The notes: a model not told the origin generated them from the letters alone. DNA of 64,000 nt from Citrifermentans bemidjiense Bem (GCF_000020725.1 NC_011146.1:2231501-2295500); one strand, 5' to 3'. Positions 36,649 to 46,339 are shown, counted from the stretch's first letter. A program made the numbers and translations.

Positions 36649-38103
36649 CTATGCCGTATCCCCGTCTGCTTCACCCGCCGCATACCGGTTCTGAATCCGG
36701 GACATGAGTTTGAGCCGCAGGGTGTTCAGCCCCTGGCTCATGGATACCTTGTAGAGGTGCGGGTTGACCAGCCGGTGACACCCCTGCGGGAGCAGGGTCA
36801 GTTCGCGCGCTGCGCGGTCGGCGCAGTCGTCCAGGGTGGGGGAGGGGGCGCACCTTACCCCCTCGTGCATTACCTGGCTTCTCACCTCCACGAGCCTCGC
36901 GTTCGCCGGGAGGCGGATATGCTGCAATGGGTTGGCCGGATCGAACACCAGTGCGCCCGGCTGCAGCTCCTCGTCTTTCAGGGTAATGACGTCCTGTATG
37001 TAGGAGCCGTCCGGCGCCACGGCTCGCAGCACTTTTTTCCGGTCGGGAAGCGTCGCCTTGGACAGGTCGCTGGTCAGCTTCAGCTTGGGCTCCTCCCCTA
37101 TCCGGACCAGCTTGTAGACTCCGCCGAGAGCCCCCCCCCCTTCGCCCGCGCAGGTGGCGAGCCGGGTCCCGACGCCGTAGATGTCGATCTTTCCCCCTTC
37201 GCTGCGGATCGACTCGATCACGTACTCGTCGAGCTCGTTGGAGCCGACTATCTTCACCCCGGGAAAACCGGCCGCGTCGAAAGCGGCGCGAACCTGGCGC
37301 GAGAGGTAGGCGAGGTCGCCTGAATCTATCCTCACCCCTACCAGGTCGTGCCCTTTTGCCTTCAGCTCGCGGGCGACGGTGAGCGCGTTGGGAAGGCCGC
37401 TTTTAAGGGTGTCGTAAGTGTCTATCAAGAGGATGCAGGAATCTGGGAAGGTGCCGGCGTAGTGGCGGAAGGCGGTAAGCTCGTCGGGGAACGCCATGAT
37501 CCAGCTGTGGGCATGGGTTCCCCGGACCGGGATGCCGTAGCACTTGCCGGCCATGACGTTGCTGGTGGAGCGCACGCCGCCGATGTAGGCGGCCCGCGCC
37601 TCGGAAAGCCCCCCGTCCGGGCCCTGGGCGCGGCGCAGCCCGAACTCGAGCACGGTGCCGCCTGCCGCGGCGAGGGTGATTCTTGCTCCCTTGGTGGCGA
37701 CTAGCGTCTGAAAATTGATGATGTTCAGGAGCGCCGTCTCGACGAACTGCGCCTCGGCGAGGCTCCCCTCCACCGTAAGGAGCGGTTCGCGTGAGAAGAC
37801 TACGCTCCCCTCGGCCGGGGCGGTGACGCTCCCCCGGAACCGGAAGGTTTCCAGGTACGACAAAAATGCGGGGCGGAAGATCTTGAGCCCGTCCAGGTAG
37901 CTCAACTCCTCCTCGTTGAAGCGGAGCTCCTCCAGGTAGCAAAGCGCGTTTTCCAGACCGGCGAAGACGGCGTAGCTTCCGTTGAAAGGGGGGGTGCGGA
38001 AAAACAGGTCGAAGACGGCGCGATGCTCTTGCATCCCTTGGTCCAGGTAACCTGCCAGCATGGTCAACTCGTAAAGGTCGGTGAGCAGCGGTGAATAGCG
38101 CAT
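36649..38103 (-). CDS. pncB: Nicotinate phosphoribosyltransferase
   Basis: A 484-residue enzyme making nicotinate mononucleotide from nicotinate and [53 protein letters not shown] and [16 protein letters not shown] are characteristic. The length fits the longer bacterial/human-like form. GGAGGG precedes the ATG. It is directly upstream of pncA and 14 bases downstream of the TPR gene. Confidence 0.94.
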   Translation of the reverse strand: MRYSPLLTDLYELTMLAGYLDQGMQEHRAVFDLFFRTPPFNGSYAVFAGLENALCYLEELRFNEEELSYLDGLKIFRPAFLSYLETFRFRGSVTAPAEGSVVFSREPLLTVEGSLAEAQFVETALLNIINFQTLVATKGARITLAAAGGTVLEFGLRRAQGPDGGLSEARAAYIGGVRSTSNVMAGKCYGIPVRGTHAHSWIMAFPDELTAFRHYAGTFPDSCILLIDTYDTLKSGLPNALTVARELKAKGHDLVGVRIDSGDLAYLSRQVRAAFDAAGFPGVKIVGSNELDEYVIESIRSEGGKIDIYGVGTRLATCAGEGGGALGGVYKLVRIGEEPKLKLTSDLSKATLPDRKKVLRAVAPDGSYIQDVITLKDEELQPGALVFDPANPLQHIRLPANARLVEVRSQVMHEGVRCAPSPTLDDCADRAARELTLLPQGCHRLVNPHLYKVSMSQGLNTLRLKLMSRIQNRYAAGEADGDTA

Positions 38104-38117
38104 GAAATCCCTCCATT

Positions 38118-38684
38118 CTAATCACTACTACTCTGGATAATAGCGTTTTTCAACTTTTCTGCCAGTTCCGGGTCGACAAGTTTCAGTGTGAGGTACTCGG
38201 CCTGTGCTTTCCCCCACTGGTTCAGAAACAGATGTGACAGTCCCAGCTTATAGAGGGCATTGGCATTGCCGGGCCATAACTCCAGCAGGTAAGTGTAAGC
38301 TTCGACGGCTTCCTCATAGCGGTAGATCCTGAAACAGACTTCCCCTAAATTGGAAAAGGCGAGGGCTAGCTTTGGATCCAGTGCTATTGATCTTTTGAGG
38401 GATTCGATGGCGCGAGGGTAGTCCGCGGTAAGCGCTTGGGCGGTCCCCAAGTTGAGCCAGGAGACGGCGTTCCCGGGAGAAAGGGCGATGCTTTTGCTGA
38501 AGGCCTCGGCCGCTTCGCCGTAGCGCCCCTCGCTGTTCATGAGTACCCCCGCTTCGAACCAGTCGTCCGCCTCCAGGTATTCCTCCTGGTCGATCGGCTG
38601 CCGTTGCGGTTTCGGGTCTAGATCTCCCGTTGCCAGTCCGGCCACCAAGAGCAGCATGACGTATGTCCCGGTTGCTTGTCTCAT
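38118..38684 (-). CDS. Tetratricopeptide-repeat protein
   Basis: A 188-residue protein with an N-terminal hydrophobic segment (YVMLLLVAGLATG), possibly a signal peptide, and four TPR units between about 38 and 175 (for example AEAFSKSIALSPGNAVSWLNLGTA and LGEVCFRIYRYEEAVEAYTYLLELWPGN as landmarks). It is the first gene of the set with pncB and pncA, but a functional link is not evident. TPRs mediate protein-protein contact, and the partner is unknown. Confidence 0.8.
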   Translation of the reverse strand: MRQATGTYVMLLLVAGLATGDLDPKPQRQPIDQEEYLEADDWFEAGVLMNSEGRYGEAAEAFSKSIALSPGNAVSWLNLGTAQALTADYPRAIESLKRSIALDPKLALAFSNLGEVCFRIYRYEEAVEAYTYLLELWPGNANALYKLGLSHLFLNQWGKAQAEYLTLKLVDPELAEKLKNAIIQSSSD

Positions 38685-38962
38685 GTGGGTCCCCCCCGCG
38701 GAAAGGTAAACCTTAACATATTAAAATTTATTTAAAAGAAACCTGAAAAGCAAGGCCAGGCGGTTGCATGACGGCAATTTTGCTGGTCATCGGGGCGTAT
38801 TTTCTGATAGATAGAGAGGGCCGACAGGGGTGTTCATTAGCGGTGGGTTGCGTCAGAGGTTTGCACCCGGATTCCCTTTCGGAAAGGGCAATCGAGGTGG
38901 CGCAGCATTCTCTCCGCTTCGAAAAAGATCATCGATAATCAGTATAGGGAAAGGGGCAACAC

Positions 38963-39808
38963 ATGGAACAACTGCTGATAGTCGGTTGCGGCGCCATTGG
39001 GCGACGGGTCGCAGCGCTGGCGCTTGCGCGGGGGATGAAGGTCTCCAGCTTCAGAAGGAACGAAGAAGAGGTTGCAGGCGCGACCACATACACCGGAAAC
39101 CTGGACCAGCCGGCGACGCTTGCGGGACTGCCGGTCAAAGGTGCTGGGGTTATCTACCTCGCGCCCCCTCCGGGTGGAGGCAACGAGGATACTAGGATGC
39201 GCAACTTCTTGGCCTCCATCGCCCCCGGGCAAGAGCCCGAAAAAATGGTCTACATATCGACCAGCGCGGTCTACGGGGACTGCGGCACCGCGACGGTCAC
39301 CGAGGAGAGTGAGGCCAACCCGCAGACCAGCAGGGGAAAGCGCCGGCTGCACGCCGAGCGCCTGCTAAGCGACTGGGGGAGGGAGCGCCACGTTCCCGTT
39401 GTGATCCTCAGGGTAACTGCCATTTATGCTGCGGACCGCCTCCCCGTCACCCAGCTCACCACCGGGCAGCCGGTGCTGCGCGAGGAGGAATCGCTTCCCA
39501 GCAATAGAATCCATGCCGACGACCTGTCGCGGATCTGCCTCGCCGCCCTGGAGCGGGGGAAAGACGGGGCAATCTTCAACGTGAGCGACGGCCAGTCCAC
39601 CACCATGACCAGCTATTTCAACGCCGCCGCCGATCGGCTCGGGCTCCCGAGGCCGCGCCAGGTGGCCATGGAGGAGGCGCGCCGGGTGATGAGCCCGCTC
39701 ATGATCTCCTACTTCTCCGAGGGGAGGGTGGTGTCGAACCGCAAAATGATTGAGGAGCTGGGGATAGAGCTCCTCTACCCTGACCTCGAGTCGGGGCTCA
39801 AGGGGTAG
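38963..39808 (+). CDS. NAD(P)-dependent epimerase/dehydratase-like protein (YeeZ-like)
   Basis: A 281-residue atypical short-chain dehydrogenase. The Rossmann motif LLIVGCGAIGRRVAALALA is at the N-terminus. VYISTSAVYGDCG has the Ser/Tyr region but not the classical YxxxK in usual spacing, and VVILRVTAIYAADRLPV follows. The C-terminal part holds FNVSDGQSTTM. Probably acts on a sugar nucleotide or related metabolite, unknown. AGGGG lies before the ATG. Confidence 0.82.
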   Translation: MEQLLIVGCGAIGRRVAALALARGMKVSSFRRNEEEVAGATTYTGNLDQPATLAGLPVKGAGVIYLAPPPGGGNEDTRMRNFLASIAPGQEPEKMVYISTSAVYGDCGTATVTEESEANPQTSRGKRRLHAERLLSDWGRERHVPVVILRVTAIYAADRLPVTQLTTGQPVLREEESLPSNRIHADDLSRICLAALERGKDGAIFNVSDGQSTTMTSYFNAAADRLGLPRPRQVAMEEARRVMSPLMISYFSEGRVVSNRKMIEELGIELLYPDLESGLKG

Positions 39809-39898
39809 CTTTGCCTGCAGGTCGCACGGCTTGACTTTCGCGGTCGCCGAATTAAGGTTTTCCGATCTTTAAACCAACCTTAATAGGAGGACATCGAA

Positions 39899-40435
39899 AT
39901 GCTCGAAAAAGAACGGGATATTTTGAGACGCGACGACCGGCCGCAAAGCGAAAGACGGCAGTTAGAGCGCGAGAGTGAGAAGGGCGAACTGCATGGGCGG
40001 CACTCCACCTCCCCCATGGCGCAGATGGAGCGGATGTTCGACGAGGTTTTCAAGAAGCCTTTCTTCTCTCTCTGGTCGCAGAGGATGGCTGGAGGGGAGA
40101 TGGAGGAGCTCTACCTGCCGGTGGATGTCTTTGAGGAAGGGGACTCCGTGGTGGTCAAGGCAGAGATCCCGGGAATCCGCAAGGAAGACATTGACGTGCA
40201 GCTTTCCCCCGACAGCATCACCATCTCGGGGAAGAAGAGCAAGGCCGAGCGGACCGAACAGAAGGATTTCTACCGGGTAGAGCGCTCCTACGGCTCGTTC
40301 ATGAGAACATGCAGGCTTCCGGTGGAAACCATCACCGACACTGCGCGTGCAAGCTTCAAGGACGGCGTCTTGGAGGTGCGGATACTGAAGAGCGAGGCGG
40401 CGACCCAGAGGGTCAAGAAACTGAACGTGGAATGA
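39899..40435 (+). CDS. Small heat-shock protein (Hsp20/alpha-crystallin)
   Basis: A 178-residue ATP-independent holdase chaperone. A charged N-terminal arm (1-70, with LSLWSQRM-like hydrophobic patch) is followed by the alpha-crystallin domain (about 78-175): LYLPVDVFEEGDSVVVKAEIPG, ITISGKKSKAERTEQKDFYRVERSYGSFMR and GVLEVRILK are its beta strands (landmarks). The arm is longer than in typical 145-residue members. TAGGAGG precedes the ATG. A hairpin terminator follows. Confidence 0.93.
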   Translation: MLEKERDILRRDDRPQSERRQLERESEKGELHGRHSTSPMAQMERMFDEVFKKPFFSLWSQRMAGGEMEELYLPVDVFEEGDSVVVKAEIPGIRKEDIDVQLSPDSITISGKKSKAERTEQKDFYRVERSYGSFMRTCRLPVETITDTARASFKDGVLEVRILKSEAATQRVKKLNVE

Positions 40436-40458
40436 TTTCCCCACCGGTCGGAAACGGA

Positions 40459-40490
40459 AATGGCCGCGGCGAAAACCGCGGCCATTACTT
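40459..40490 (+). terminator. Terminator after hsp20
   Basis: AATGGCCGCGG (40459-40469) pairs with CCGCGGCCATT (40476-40486) followed by ACTTTTG. Confidence 0.8.
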
Positions 40491-40499
40491 TTGTCCGCA

Positions 40500-41529
40500 T
40501 CCCCTTTTTGGCTGCCTATAATTTAGGCAAAACGCCATCGGGTGGCGATTACTCAGAGATTTTTTTCCCCCGATGCGGCTTTTCCCACAGAGTTATCCAC
40601 AGCTTTTGTGGAAGACTTCCTCAGTCAAATCCCCACTGAATATAACCAGTTGAATTGAAGATGGGAGCGGGCGCCGCTGCGGACCCGGAACGGGGGGGTA
40701 TTGTGGGCGCTGGCGGCGCGTCTATAGAATTTACCGGCCGTAGCCTTGGCGAAAGGGAGGTTTATCCACCGTAGCCTTGGCGAAGGTGGAAAAAAAAGGC
40801 CCTGGTTCGGGAAACCAGGACCTTTTCGGTTTGCATTGGCGTTAAAACGGGACACTTTCTATCAATCCGTCGGTGAAACTTTCCCGGTGGCGCCGTACGG
40901 TGTTGCCGACCGTGCGGTTGACTCGGTTTCGGTTTTTTCCTTTTAAAGACGGGGTGTGAGGCCGCCTGGCGGATGAGACAAATCGCGTTTAGCGTTGCCC
41001 GAATAACGCCAATCTTGAAGTTGCTCCGGGATACCGTTGCGGGAAGTGTCGAGTTACTGACCTCAGTCGCAATATCGCCCGGTGAAACGCTTCAGGCTTC
41101 CCTCTGCTGTAGGAGGGCCTGCTCACCACGTCTGAAACCGGGAACATTTTGGCAAAGAAAGGTAGTCAGGGACTCAACGGGATGCGCTACGAGTAACCCA
41201 GAGCGGCTCGCACTGACATGCGAAACTTGTGAGCAAGTCTATCAACGCCATTTTATGTGTCAAGATGAAGATGAGATTAATTTCATCTGATCCAAGTGCG
41301 CGATAAATAGTTATTTTTTAAGCCGAGTGAGTCGGGCGAACCATAAATCATTTCAATCGTTTTGCCTGCTAGTGGGCCGGTCGGTCGTCCTCTGTCACAG
41401 TGCAATCGGCAAATTGTGGTATGACAGTTGCGGTGGCAATAAACGTTGCAGCCTCATCTCGTGAAGCGGCAGCGACGGCATGCAATGCCAGTGTCGCAGA
41501 CGCTGTGCAAGTAGCACCGTTGGCCCCTG
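40500..41529. other. One-kilobase region without a supported gene; DnaA-box-like cluster
   Basis: Short hairpins at 40516-40550; a TTATCCACA DnaA box at 40593-40601 between TTTCCCACA (40581) and an inverted TGTGGAAGA (about 40607); a direct repeat of CCGTAGCCTTGGCGAA (about 40738 and 40771); and a CCTGGTT/AACCAGG hairpin near 40802-40820. From 40870 to 41529 I see no repeat, RNA or gene I recognise. A 105-codon frame at 40973-41290 has no ribosome site and no family resemblance. Confidence 0.5.
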
Positions 41530-42801
41530 TCAGAGCTTCAGCACGTGCACCGCACACGAGATGCAGGGGTCGTAGCACCTGATCAGGCGCTCCAGCGCCG
41601 TGGTCATCTTTTTCGTCTCTTCCCCCTCCATTCCCCGCGCCAGCGCCAGCAGGTCGCGCGCCATGGCCCCCTGGTTCAAGGCGGTGGGGGTGACGACGTC
41701 GGCCTCGGTGCAGATGCCGTTCGAGTCGAAGCCGTAGCTGTGGATCAGCAGGCCGCGTGGCGCCTCGCAGGCGGCACTCCCTCTCCCCGCGCGCAGGACC
41801 GGTCCGACGTCGTCGGGGGGACCCTGGCCTTCCTCGACGAGGCGGTCGATGAGCTCTATCGCGCGCTCGGCTGCGTCGCAAAGCTCGATTGCCTGGGCCA
41901 GGCTGTTGCCCCGTATGTCCCTGCCGAGGATCTCGTGCTTTACCTCGTCGAACACGCCCTGAGCCTGCGCTCTGAGCCGGACGCCGAGGGAGAGCCTGGC
42001 GAGCGCGCCCACCGTAGCTTCTTTCCCCATCACCTTTGAATATTTGGCGTTGGAGTGTGGAAGGACGCTTTCTTTGATCGCCTCGCGGTACCCGGAGACG
42101 GCGAAGGATTCCCCTCCGCCCATGCGGCACCGGATGGCGGCGGAACGGCCGGCGCCGCATGGGTCCACCGCCAATGCGTTTGGGGACGGGAGTTCCGGGA
42201 AAGGGAAGGGAGTGCGGAAGAGCCGGTAGGCGTCGCGGCAGGCGGGAAGGACCGACTCAAGCTCATGGCGCAGGCGCAGCAGTTCCTTTTTGCCCACCCT
42301 CTGCCCCAGCCCTCCCAGCCGGATGTTGACCGAGTGGATGAGGCGACCGCCGACCGTCTCCTGGATCATGTTGCCGACCCTCTTGATGCTAAGTCCCGCC
42401 TTCAGCAGTTCGGGCGCCTTCTGGGCCAGCCCGGTCACTCCCGGCACGCCGAGAAGGTCGGGAAGGAGCAGGCAGTACAGATGCAGCGCGTGGTCCTGGA
42501 TCATTCCCCCCTGCATGATGAGCTCGCGGGTCAGGGCCGTCGCCCCCGAGACCTCCACCCCGAAGGCATTCTCCACCGCCAGGAGCGCGGTCACCTTGTG
42601 CACCGTCGAGCAGAGGGAGCAGATGCGGCAGACGATCTCCGGCACTTCCAGATAGCTCTTGCCGACCAGAAGCGCCTCGAAGAGCCGCGGAGAATCGGTG
42701 AGACATAGCTCCACCCGCTCCACGCGCGACCCCTCGCGGTAGACCTTGACGCTGCCGTGACCCTCCACCCGGGTCAGGTTCAACTCAACGACGCTGCCCA
42801 T
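41530..42801 (-). CDS. Cytosolic [NiFe] hydrogenase (group 3b-like) large subunit
   Basis: A 423-residue subunit carrying the Ni-Fe active site. The N-terminal ligand motif RICSLCSTVH and C-terminal motif DPCISCAVH are complete, giving four cysteine ligands. Only four residues (VLKL) follow the final histidine, a short maturation tail as in Pyrococcus-type sulfhydrogenases. The N-terminus LNLTRVEGHGSVKVY is typical. The start overlaps the small-subunit gene by 17 bases. It is the last gene in the order beta-gamma-delta-alpha. No maturation (hyp) genes or tail-specific endopeptidase are nearby. Confidence 0.93.
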   Translation of the reverse strand: MGSVVELNLTRVEGHGSVKVYREGSRVERVELCLTDSPRLFEALLVGKSYLEVPEIVCRICSLCSTVHKVTALLAVENAFGVEVSGATALTRELIMQGGMIQDHALHLYCLLLPDLLGVPGVTGLAQKAPELLKAGLSIKRVGNMIQETVGGRLIHSVNIRLGGLGQRVGKKELLRLRHELESVLPACRDAYRLFRTPFPFPELPSPNALAVDPCGAGRSAAIRCRMGGGESFAVSGYREAIKESVLPHSNAKYSKVMGKEATVGALARLSLGVRLRAQAQGVFDEVKHEILGRDIRGNSLAQAIELCDAAERAIELIDRLVEEGQGPPDDVGPVLRAGRGSAACEAPRGLLIHSYGFDSNGICTEADVVTPTALNQGAMARDLLALARGMEGEETKKMTTALERLIRCYDPCISCAVHVLKL

Positions 42802-43540
42802 AGTCCCACTCCGGCTTGAATCGGCTCATCCTGCGCTCGATTTCCTTCCTGCCAAACCCGCGCTCCAACAACAGCTCCAACTCCTGCGCCACGTTCGCCT
42901 CGCGCACCGGTCCCCGGCAACCTTCGCAGACTATCCCCGTCGCCGGGCATCTTGCGTTGCATCCCCCCTGGATGATCGGGCCGAGGCAAAGCTCCTTTCG
43001 CTCCAAGAGCAGGCAGAGGTTTTCCCTGCTGCGGCACTCGGTGCAGACCGGGTAGGTCGCCAACGGGGGGAGCGTTCCATTAAGAAGGGCGCAGAGTAGG
43101 GCCATGACCTCTTGCTTTTCCGGGGGGCAGCCGGTGATTGAGAAGTCGACGCTTACGAAGTTGGTAAGCGGGGCGGGGGCGAAGCTCTCCACTGTCTTCT
43201 CCCCATCTCCGTAGACGGCTGCGACCAGTTCTTCTCTCGTCGAGACCCCGTTGTTCATGGCCGCCACCCCGCCGAAGATGGCGCAGGTGCCAAGGGCCAC
43301 CAAAAGCCTGCTGGAATTCCTCAGCCGGAACAGGTTGGCCAGGTCGCCCGGGGTAGATACCGCACCCTCCACTATCGCCGCGTCGAAGGGCGCTCCCCCC
43401 TCGACGCTCTCCGCCATGGGAAAGGAGACCAGATCGAAGCGGGCGGCCACTTGGGCCAATTCGTCCTCGCAGTTGAGCAGCGTCAGCTGACACCCCGAGC
43501 AGGCGGTGAGCCCTGCTATGGCGAGCCTTGGGCGGTTCAT
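42785..43540 (-). CDS. Cytosolic [NiFe] hydrogenase small (delta) subunit
   Basis: A 251-residue iron-sulfur subunit that wires the Ni-Fe site to the diaphorase part. The proximal cluster motif CSGCQLTLLNCED is near residue 15. GTCAIFGG and ITGCPPEKQEV follow, and further clusters are formed by CTECRSRENLC and CNARCPATGIVCEGCRG. The ATG at 43540 overlaps the gamma-subunit stop (ATGA). A longer open frame upstream lies in the gamma gene and is not used. Confidence 0.93.
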   Translation of the reverse strand: MNRPRLAIAGLTACSGCQLTLLNCEDELAQVAARFDLVSFPMAESVEGGAPFDAAIVEGAVSTPGDLANLFRLRNSSRLLVALGTCAIFGGVAAMNNGVSTREELVAAVYGDGEKTVESFAPAPLTNFVSVDFSITGCPPEKQEVMALLCALLNGTLPPLATYPVCTECRSRENLCLLLERKELCLGPIIQGGCNARCPATGIVCEGCRGPVREANVAQELELLLERGFGRKEIERRMSRFKPEWDYGQRR

Positions 43541-44388
43541 AGCGCCTCCGGTATCTCTTTCAGCTCGCTGAGCCGGAAGACGGGGCCGTCCACGCAGCAA
43601 AGTTTCTGCCCCAGCGCGCAATGGCAGCAGCGCCCGATGCCGCAGCGCATCCTGCGCTCCAGGCTCAAAAGGATCCGCTGCGGCGCGACGCCGGCCCTTT
43701 CCAGGTCGGCGCCCAGGCAGCGGTAGAGGGCGGGGGGGCCGCATATGGCGGCGTAGCTGTTGGCGGCGTCGAAGCTGAATCCCTTCAAGAGGTCGGGGAG
43801 GAGCCCCACGGCGCAGGAGAAGCCGCCCCAAGGCTCCTCGGGCGCGAAATCGACCGTCAGGTAGAGCCGCAGCCCACCGCGCGCGGCGAGTTCCGCCAGT
43901 TCTTCGCGAAAGAGCATCAGCTGGGGCTTTTTCGCGCCGTACATCAGCGTGATCTCCCCGAAGCGTTCGCCGTTGCGCAACAGGTGCAGCAGCAGGGAGC
44001 GCAGCGGCGCGATGCCGAGCCCTCCCGCCAAGAGGAGCACCGGGTGCCCCTCCATTTCCGCGAGCGGAAAGCCGGCGCCGAAAGGCCCGCGCAGCCCCAG
44101 CGTGCTTCCTTCCAGCGCCTGGTGCAGCGCATCGGTCACGTGCCCCACCCGGCGCACGCAGAGATCCACGGTGCCGTCTTCGTGGGCGAGATCGGCGGGC
44201 GAGATGGGAATTTCGCCCGCGCCGGGAACCGAGAGCTGGACGAACTGCCCGGGGATGAATCTGGAAAGGGAGGGAAGCGCTGCGGCTTCGGGCGCCAGGG
44301 TGAAGAGCGCAGTGTCCTCAGAGAGCTGGCGCCGCTGCAAAAGCTTGGCCGCGAAGGGGGTGTCCGGATGGTTTGCCAGGAGGGTCAT
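43537..44388 (-). CDS. Cytosolic hydrogenase gamma subunit, FAD/NAD(P)-binding
   Basis: A 283-residue ferredoxin-NADP reductase-like subunit (HydG/HyhG; also like sulfite reductase AsrB and dihydroorotate dehydrogenase PyrK). FAD site FIPGQFVQLSVPG, nucleotide-binding LLAGGLGIAPLRSLLLHLL and AAICGPPALYRCLG, and a C-terminal [2Fe-2S] site CGIGRCCHCALGQKLCCVDG. It exchanges electrons with NAD(P)H. The start ATG at 44388 overlaps the beta-subunit stop (ATGA), and the stop overlaps the delta start. Confidence 0.92.
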   Translation of the reverse strand: MTLLANHPDTPFAAKLLQRRQLSEDTALFTLAPEAAALPSLSRFIPGQFVQLSVPGAGEIPISPADLAHEDGTVDLCVRRVGHVTDALHQALEGSTLGLRGPFGAGFPLAEMEGHPVLLLAGGLGIAPLRSLLLHLLRNGERFGEITLMYGAKKPQLMLFREELAELAARGGLRLYLTVDFAPEEPWGGFSCAVGLLPDLLKGFSFDAANSYAAICGPPALYRCLGADLERAGVAPQRILLSLERRMRCGIGRCCHCALGQKLCCVDGPVFRLSELKEIPEAL

Positions 44389-45362
44389 GGCGTCCTCCCG
44401 CAATCGAGGGAAAGATCCTGGAACAGCTCGCGCAGGTCGATGCCGACCGGGCAGAATTCCTTGCAGCGGCCGCAACCAACGCATGAGGTTATCCCGGTTA
44501 AGGGGGTGAAACCGCAGTACTTGTGCAGGAAGCGGTAACGAAGCCGCTCCAGCCTGGTGGCCCGGAAGTTTCCCCCCGCCACCTCGCCGTGGGTAACGAA
44601 AAGGCAGTTGTCCCACTCGCGCACCCTCTCTCCGCCGCCGGAAAGCGAAGGATATTCCCTCAAGTCGAAGCAGTAGCAGGTGGGACAGCAGACCGAACAG
44701 GCGCCGCAGGAAACGCAGGTCTCGGCGAACTTCTCCCAAAGCGGATGGTCGGAGAAGCGCAGCTGCGGGTCCTGGGGAAGCACATTGCACGACCCGCAGG
44801 GGGGAGGCTCTAGCTCTTTTTCCGTTTCGACCAAGAGATCCGCTGCCGCGGCGGTTATCGCTTCCCCCTTGGCGCTGTGGGTCGTGAGGCTAAAACCGTC
44901 GCCGCCGGCCTGCAGGAAGAGATCGCAGGCGGCGCTCTCCCTTGGTCCCGAGCAGAAGCAGAAATCGTCCGGCCGGCAGGAGAGCCCGACCAGGGTGAGG
45001 TTCGCGCGCCGGGTCGCGTAGCAGGAGTCCGGGGTGTCGGCGAGGAAGACACGGTCCAAGTAGGCTATGGCGTCGAGGTCGCAGGGGTGAACGCCGAAGA
45101 GGACGGTCTCGGAGCCGTAAGGGACAGCTTGCCGGTAGGCTCCCTTTTGGTAATGCAGGATTTCCTCCCGGAAGGGGAGCAGGTATTTCTTGGGGGGGAT
45201 CTGCGTTCTTGAGTAGTCAAGCTGCAGGTCGGAGGCTGAGGTAAGCGGTGCGAAGGAGAGAACCCCCTGGTCCGAGAGTACCGGCCCATGCAGTTCGCCG
45301 AAGAGGCGAAGGATTTCCAGGAAAGGAGATAAATGTGCGTGTTTTAACGTTGTTTTTGGCAA
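44385..45362 (-). CDS. Cytosolic hydrogenase beta subunit, 4Fe-4S dicluster
   Basis: A 325-residue electron-transfer subunit (HydB/HyhB; AsrA-like). LFGVHPCDLDAIAYLDRVF and the DDFCFCSGPRES region are typical of the family, and two ferredoxin-type clusters are present: CVSCGACSVCCPTCYC and CVGCGRCKEFCPVG. The start chosen is TTG 45362, seven codons into the longest frame, because GGAGG lies 6 bases before it. First gene of the hydrogenase operon, divergent from the PHP gene with about 140 bases between. Confidence 0.9.
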   Translation of the reverse strand: MPKTTLKHAHLSPFLEILRLFGELHGPVLSDQGVLSFAPLTSASDLQLDYSRTQIPPKKYLLPFREEILHYQKGAYRQAVPYGSETVLFGVHPCDLDAIAYLDRVFLADTPDSCYATRRANLTLVGLSCRPDDFCFCSGPRESAACDLFLQAGGDGFSLTTHSAKGEAITAAAADLLVETEKELEPPPCGSCNVLPQDPQLRFSDHPLWEKFAETCVSCGACSVCCPTCYCFDLREYPSLSGGGERVREWDNCLFVTHGEVAGGNFRATRLERLRYRFLHKYCGFTPLTGITSCVGCGRCKEFCPVGIDLRELFQDLSLDCGRTP

Positions 45363-45504
45363 CTTTTCCCTCCGGGCACACAAGGCTCAATTCTACCGGG
45401 GAGGTTGTCGATGGCAAGTAGCGTGGGAGGCGTAAGGTTGGTGAGTAAGGCAGACTCGACAAGAATTTTTGACTTGCAACTGCTTAAATGTTAGAGAGAT
45501 GTAC

Positions 45505-46266
45505 ATGAAAGAGATGATCGACTACCATTGCCACCTGCTTCCCGCCTTGGACGACGGTGCCACCGACCTCGACGAATCCCTGAAGATGGCCCGCATCCTC
45601 TCCGATTTCGGCTTTTCCACCGTTTACTGCACACCTCATCTGATCAGTGGTTCCTACGAAAACGACCCGCCGCGGGTGGCACGCACCACGCAGATTCTGC
45701 AATGCCTGCTGCACGAGGCTGGTATTCCGCTGAAGCTGGTGGCTGGATGCGAGCATTACCTGGACGAGTCCCTCCCCGAGCGGTTGACCGGCGCCTTCAC
45801 CATCGGAGCCGAGAAGCGGGTCCTTGTCGAGGTCCCGTTCCGGTCAGGCCCGGAACTGTTGCGCCCGATGGTGGACGCTTTTACCCGCCTGGGCCTGGCG
45901 CCGCTCTTAGCGCATCCTGAAAGGTGCCGCGCCTTTGAGCCTGCAGTTGCGGAGCACGGTTTGCGTGGAGCTCTTTCCGTCATGCTGGGACGTCAAGCTG
46001 CAGAGGATTTCGAACAAGGTGAAGTCGCCGCTTTGCGGCGCAGCGGCTGCCTCTTCCAGGGGAACCTGGGGAGCTTTGCAGGGTTTTACGGCAGCGACAT
46101 CCGCGAACGTGCGCTACTGTTTCTGAGGCACGGCGTCTATGCCTGCATCGGAAGCGATGCCCACAGCAGCGCAAACCTTCAGCGCATGCTCGACGCGGGT
46201 TTCAAAGCTATCGCCTCGGAAGTCGGAACAGACGCCGCGCTAGGTCTTTTCAAAGCGGTCCTTTAA
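45505..46266 (+). CDS. PHP-domain phosphatase, CpsB/YwqE (capsule tyrosine phosphatase) type
   Basis: A 253-residue metal-dependent phosphoesterase. DYHCHLLPALDDGATDLDESL is the first PHP metal motif (landmark, residues 5-25), TVYCTPHLISGSYE the second, LVEVPFRSGPE, LAHPERCRAFE and CIGSDAHSSANLQRM the later ones. Relatives in exopolysaccharide loci dephosphorylate tyrosine kinases, but no polysaccharide genes are next to this one. The start is uncertain: ATG 45499, 45505 or 45514. Confidence 0.85.
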   Translation: MKEMIDYHCHLLPALDDGATDLDESLKMARILSDFGFSTVYCTPHLISGSYENDPPRVARTTQILQCLLHEAGIPLKLVAGCEHYLDESLPERLTGAFTIGAEKRVLVEVPFRSGPELLRPMVDAFTRLGLAPLLAHPERCRAFEPAVAEHGLRGALSVMLGRQAAEDFEQGEVAALRRSGCLFQGNLGSFAGFYGSDIRERALLFLRHGVYACIGSDAHSSANLQRMLDAGFKAIASEVGTDAALGLFKAVL

Positions 46267-46339
46267 CCCGCCCTCTGTCACCTGTTCCTGACTAAATCAT
46301 GAAATTCCTCTTGTGCTGTCCCGAAGAGCCGGTGTCAGG

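Noticed and set aside
40593-40601. Chromosomal replication origin
   Set aside because: Only one perfect DnaA box, no AT-rich unwinding region and no dnaA, dnaN or gidA gene nearby.
40973-41290. A 105-codon frame in the gene-poor region
   Set aside because: No ribosome site, no domain and biased composition; recorded only as part of the unexplained region.
45469-45504. TTG start for the PHP phosphatase
   Set aside because: It adds ten residues not typical of the family and lies without a ribosome site; an ATG at 45499-45514 gives the normal N-terminus.
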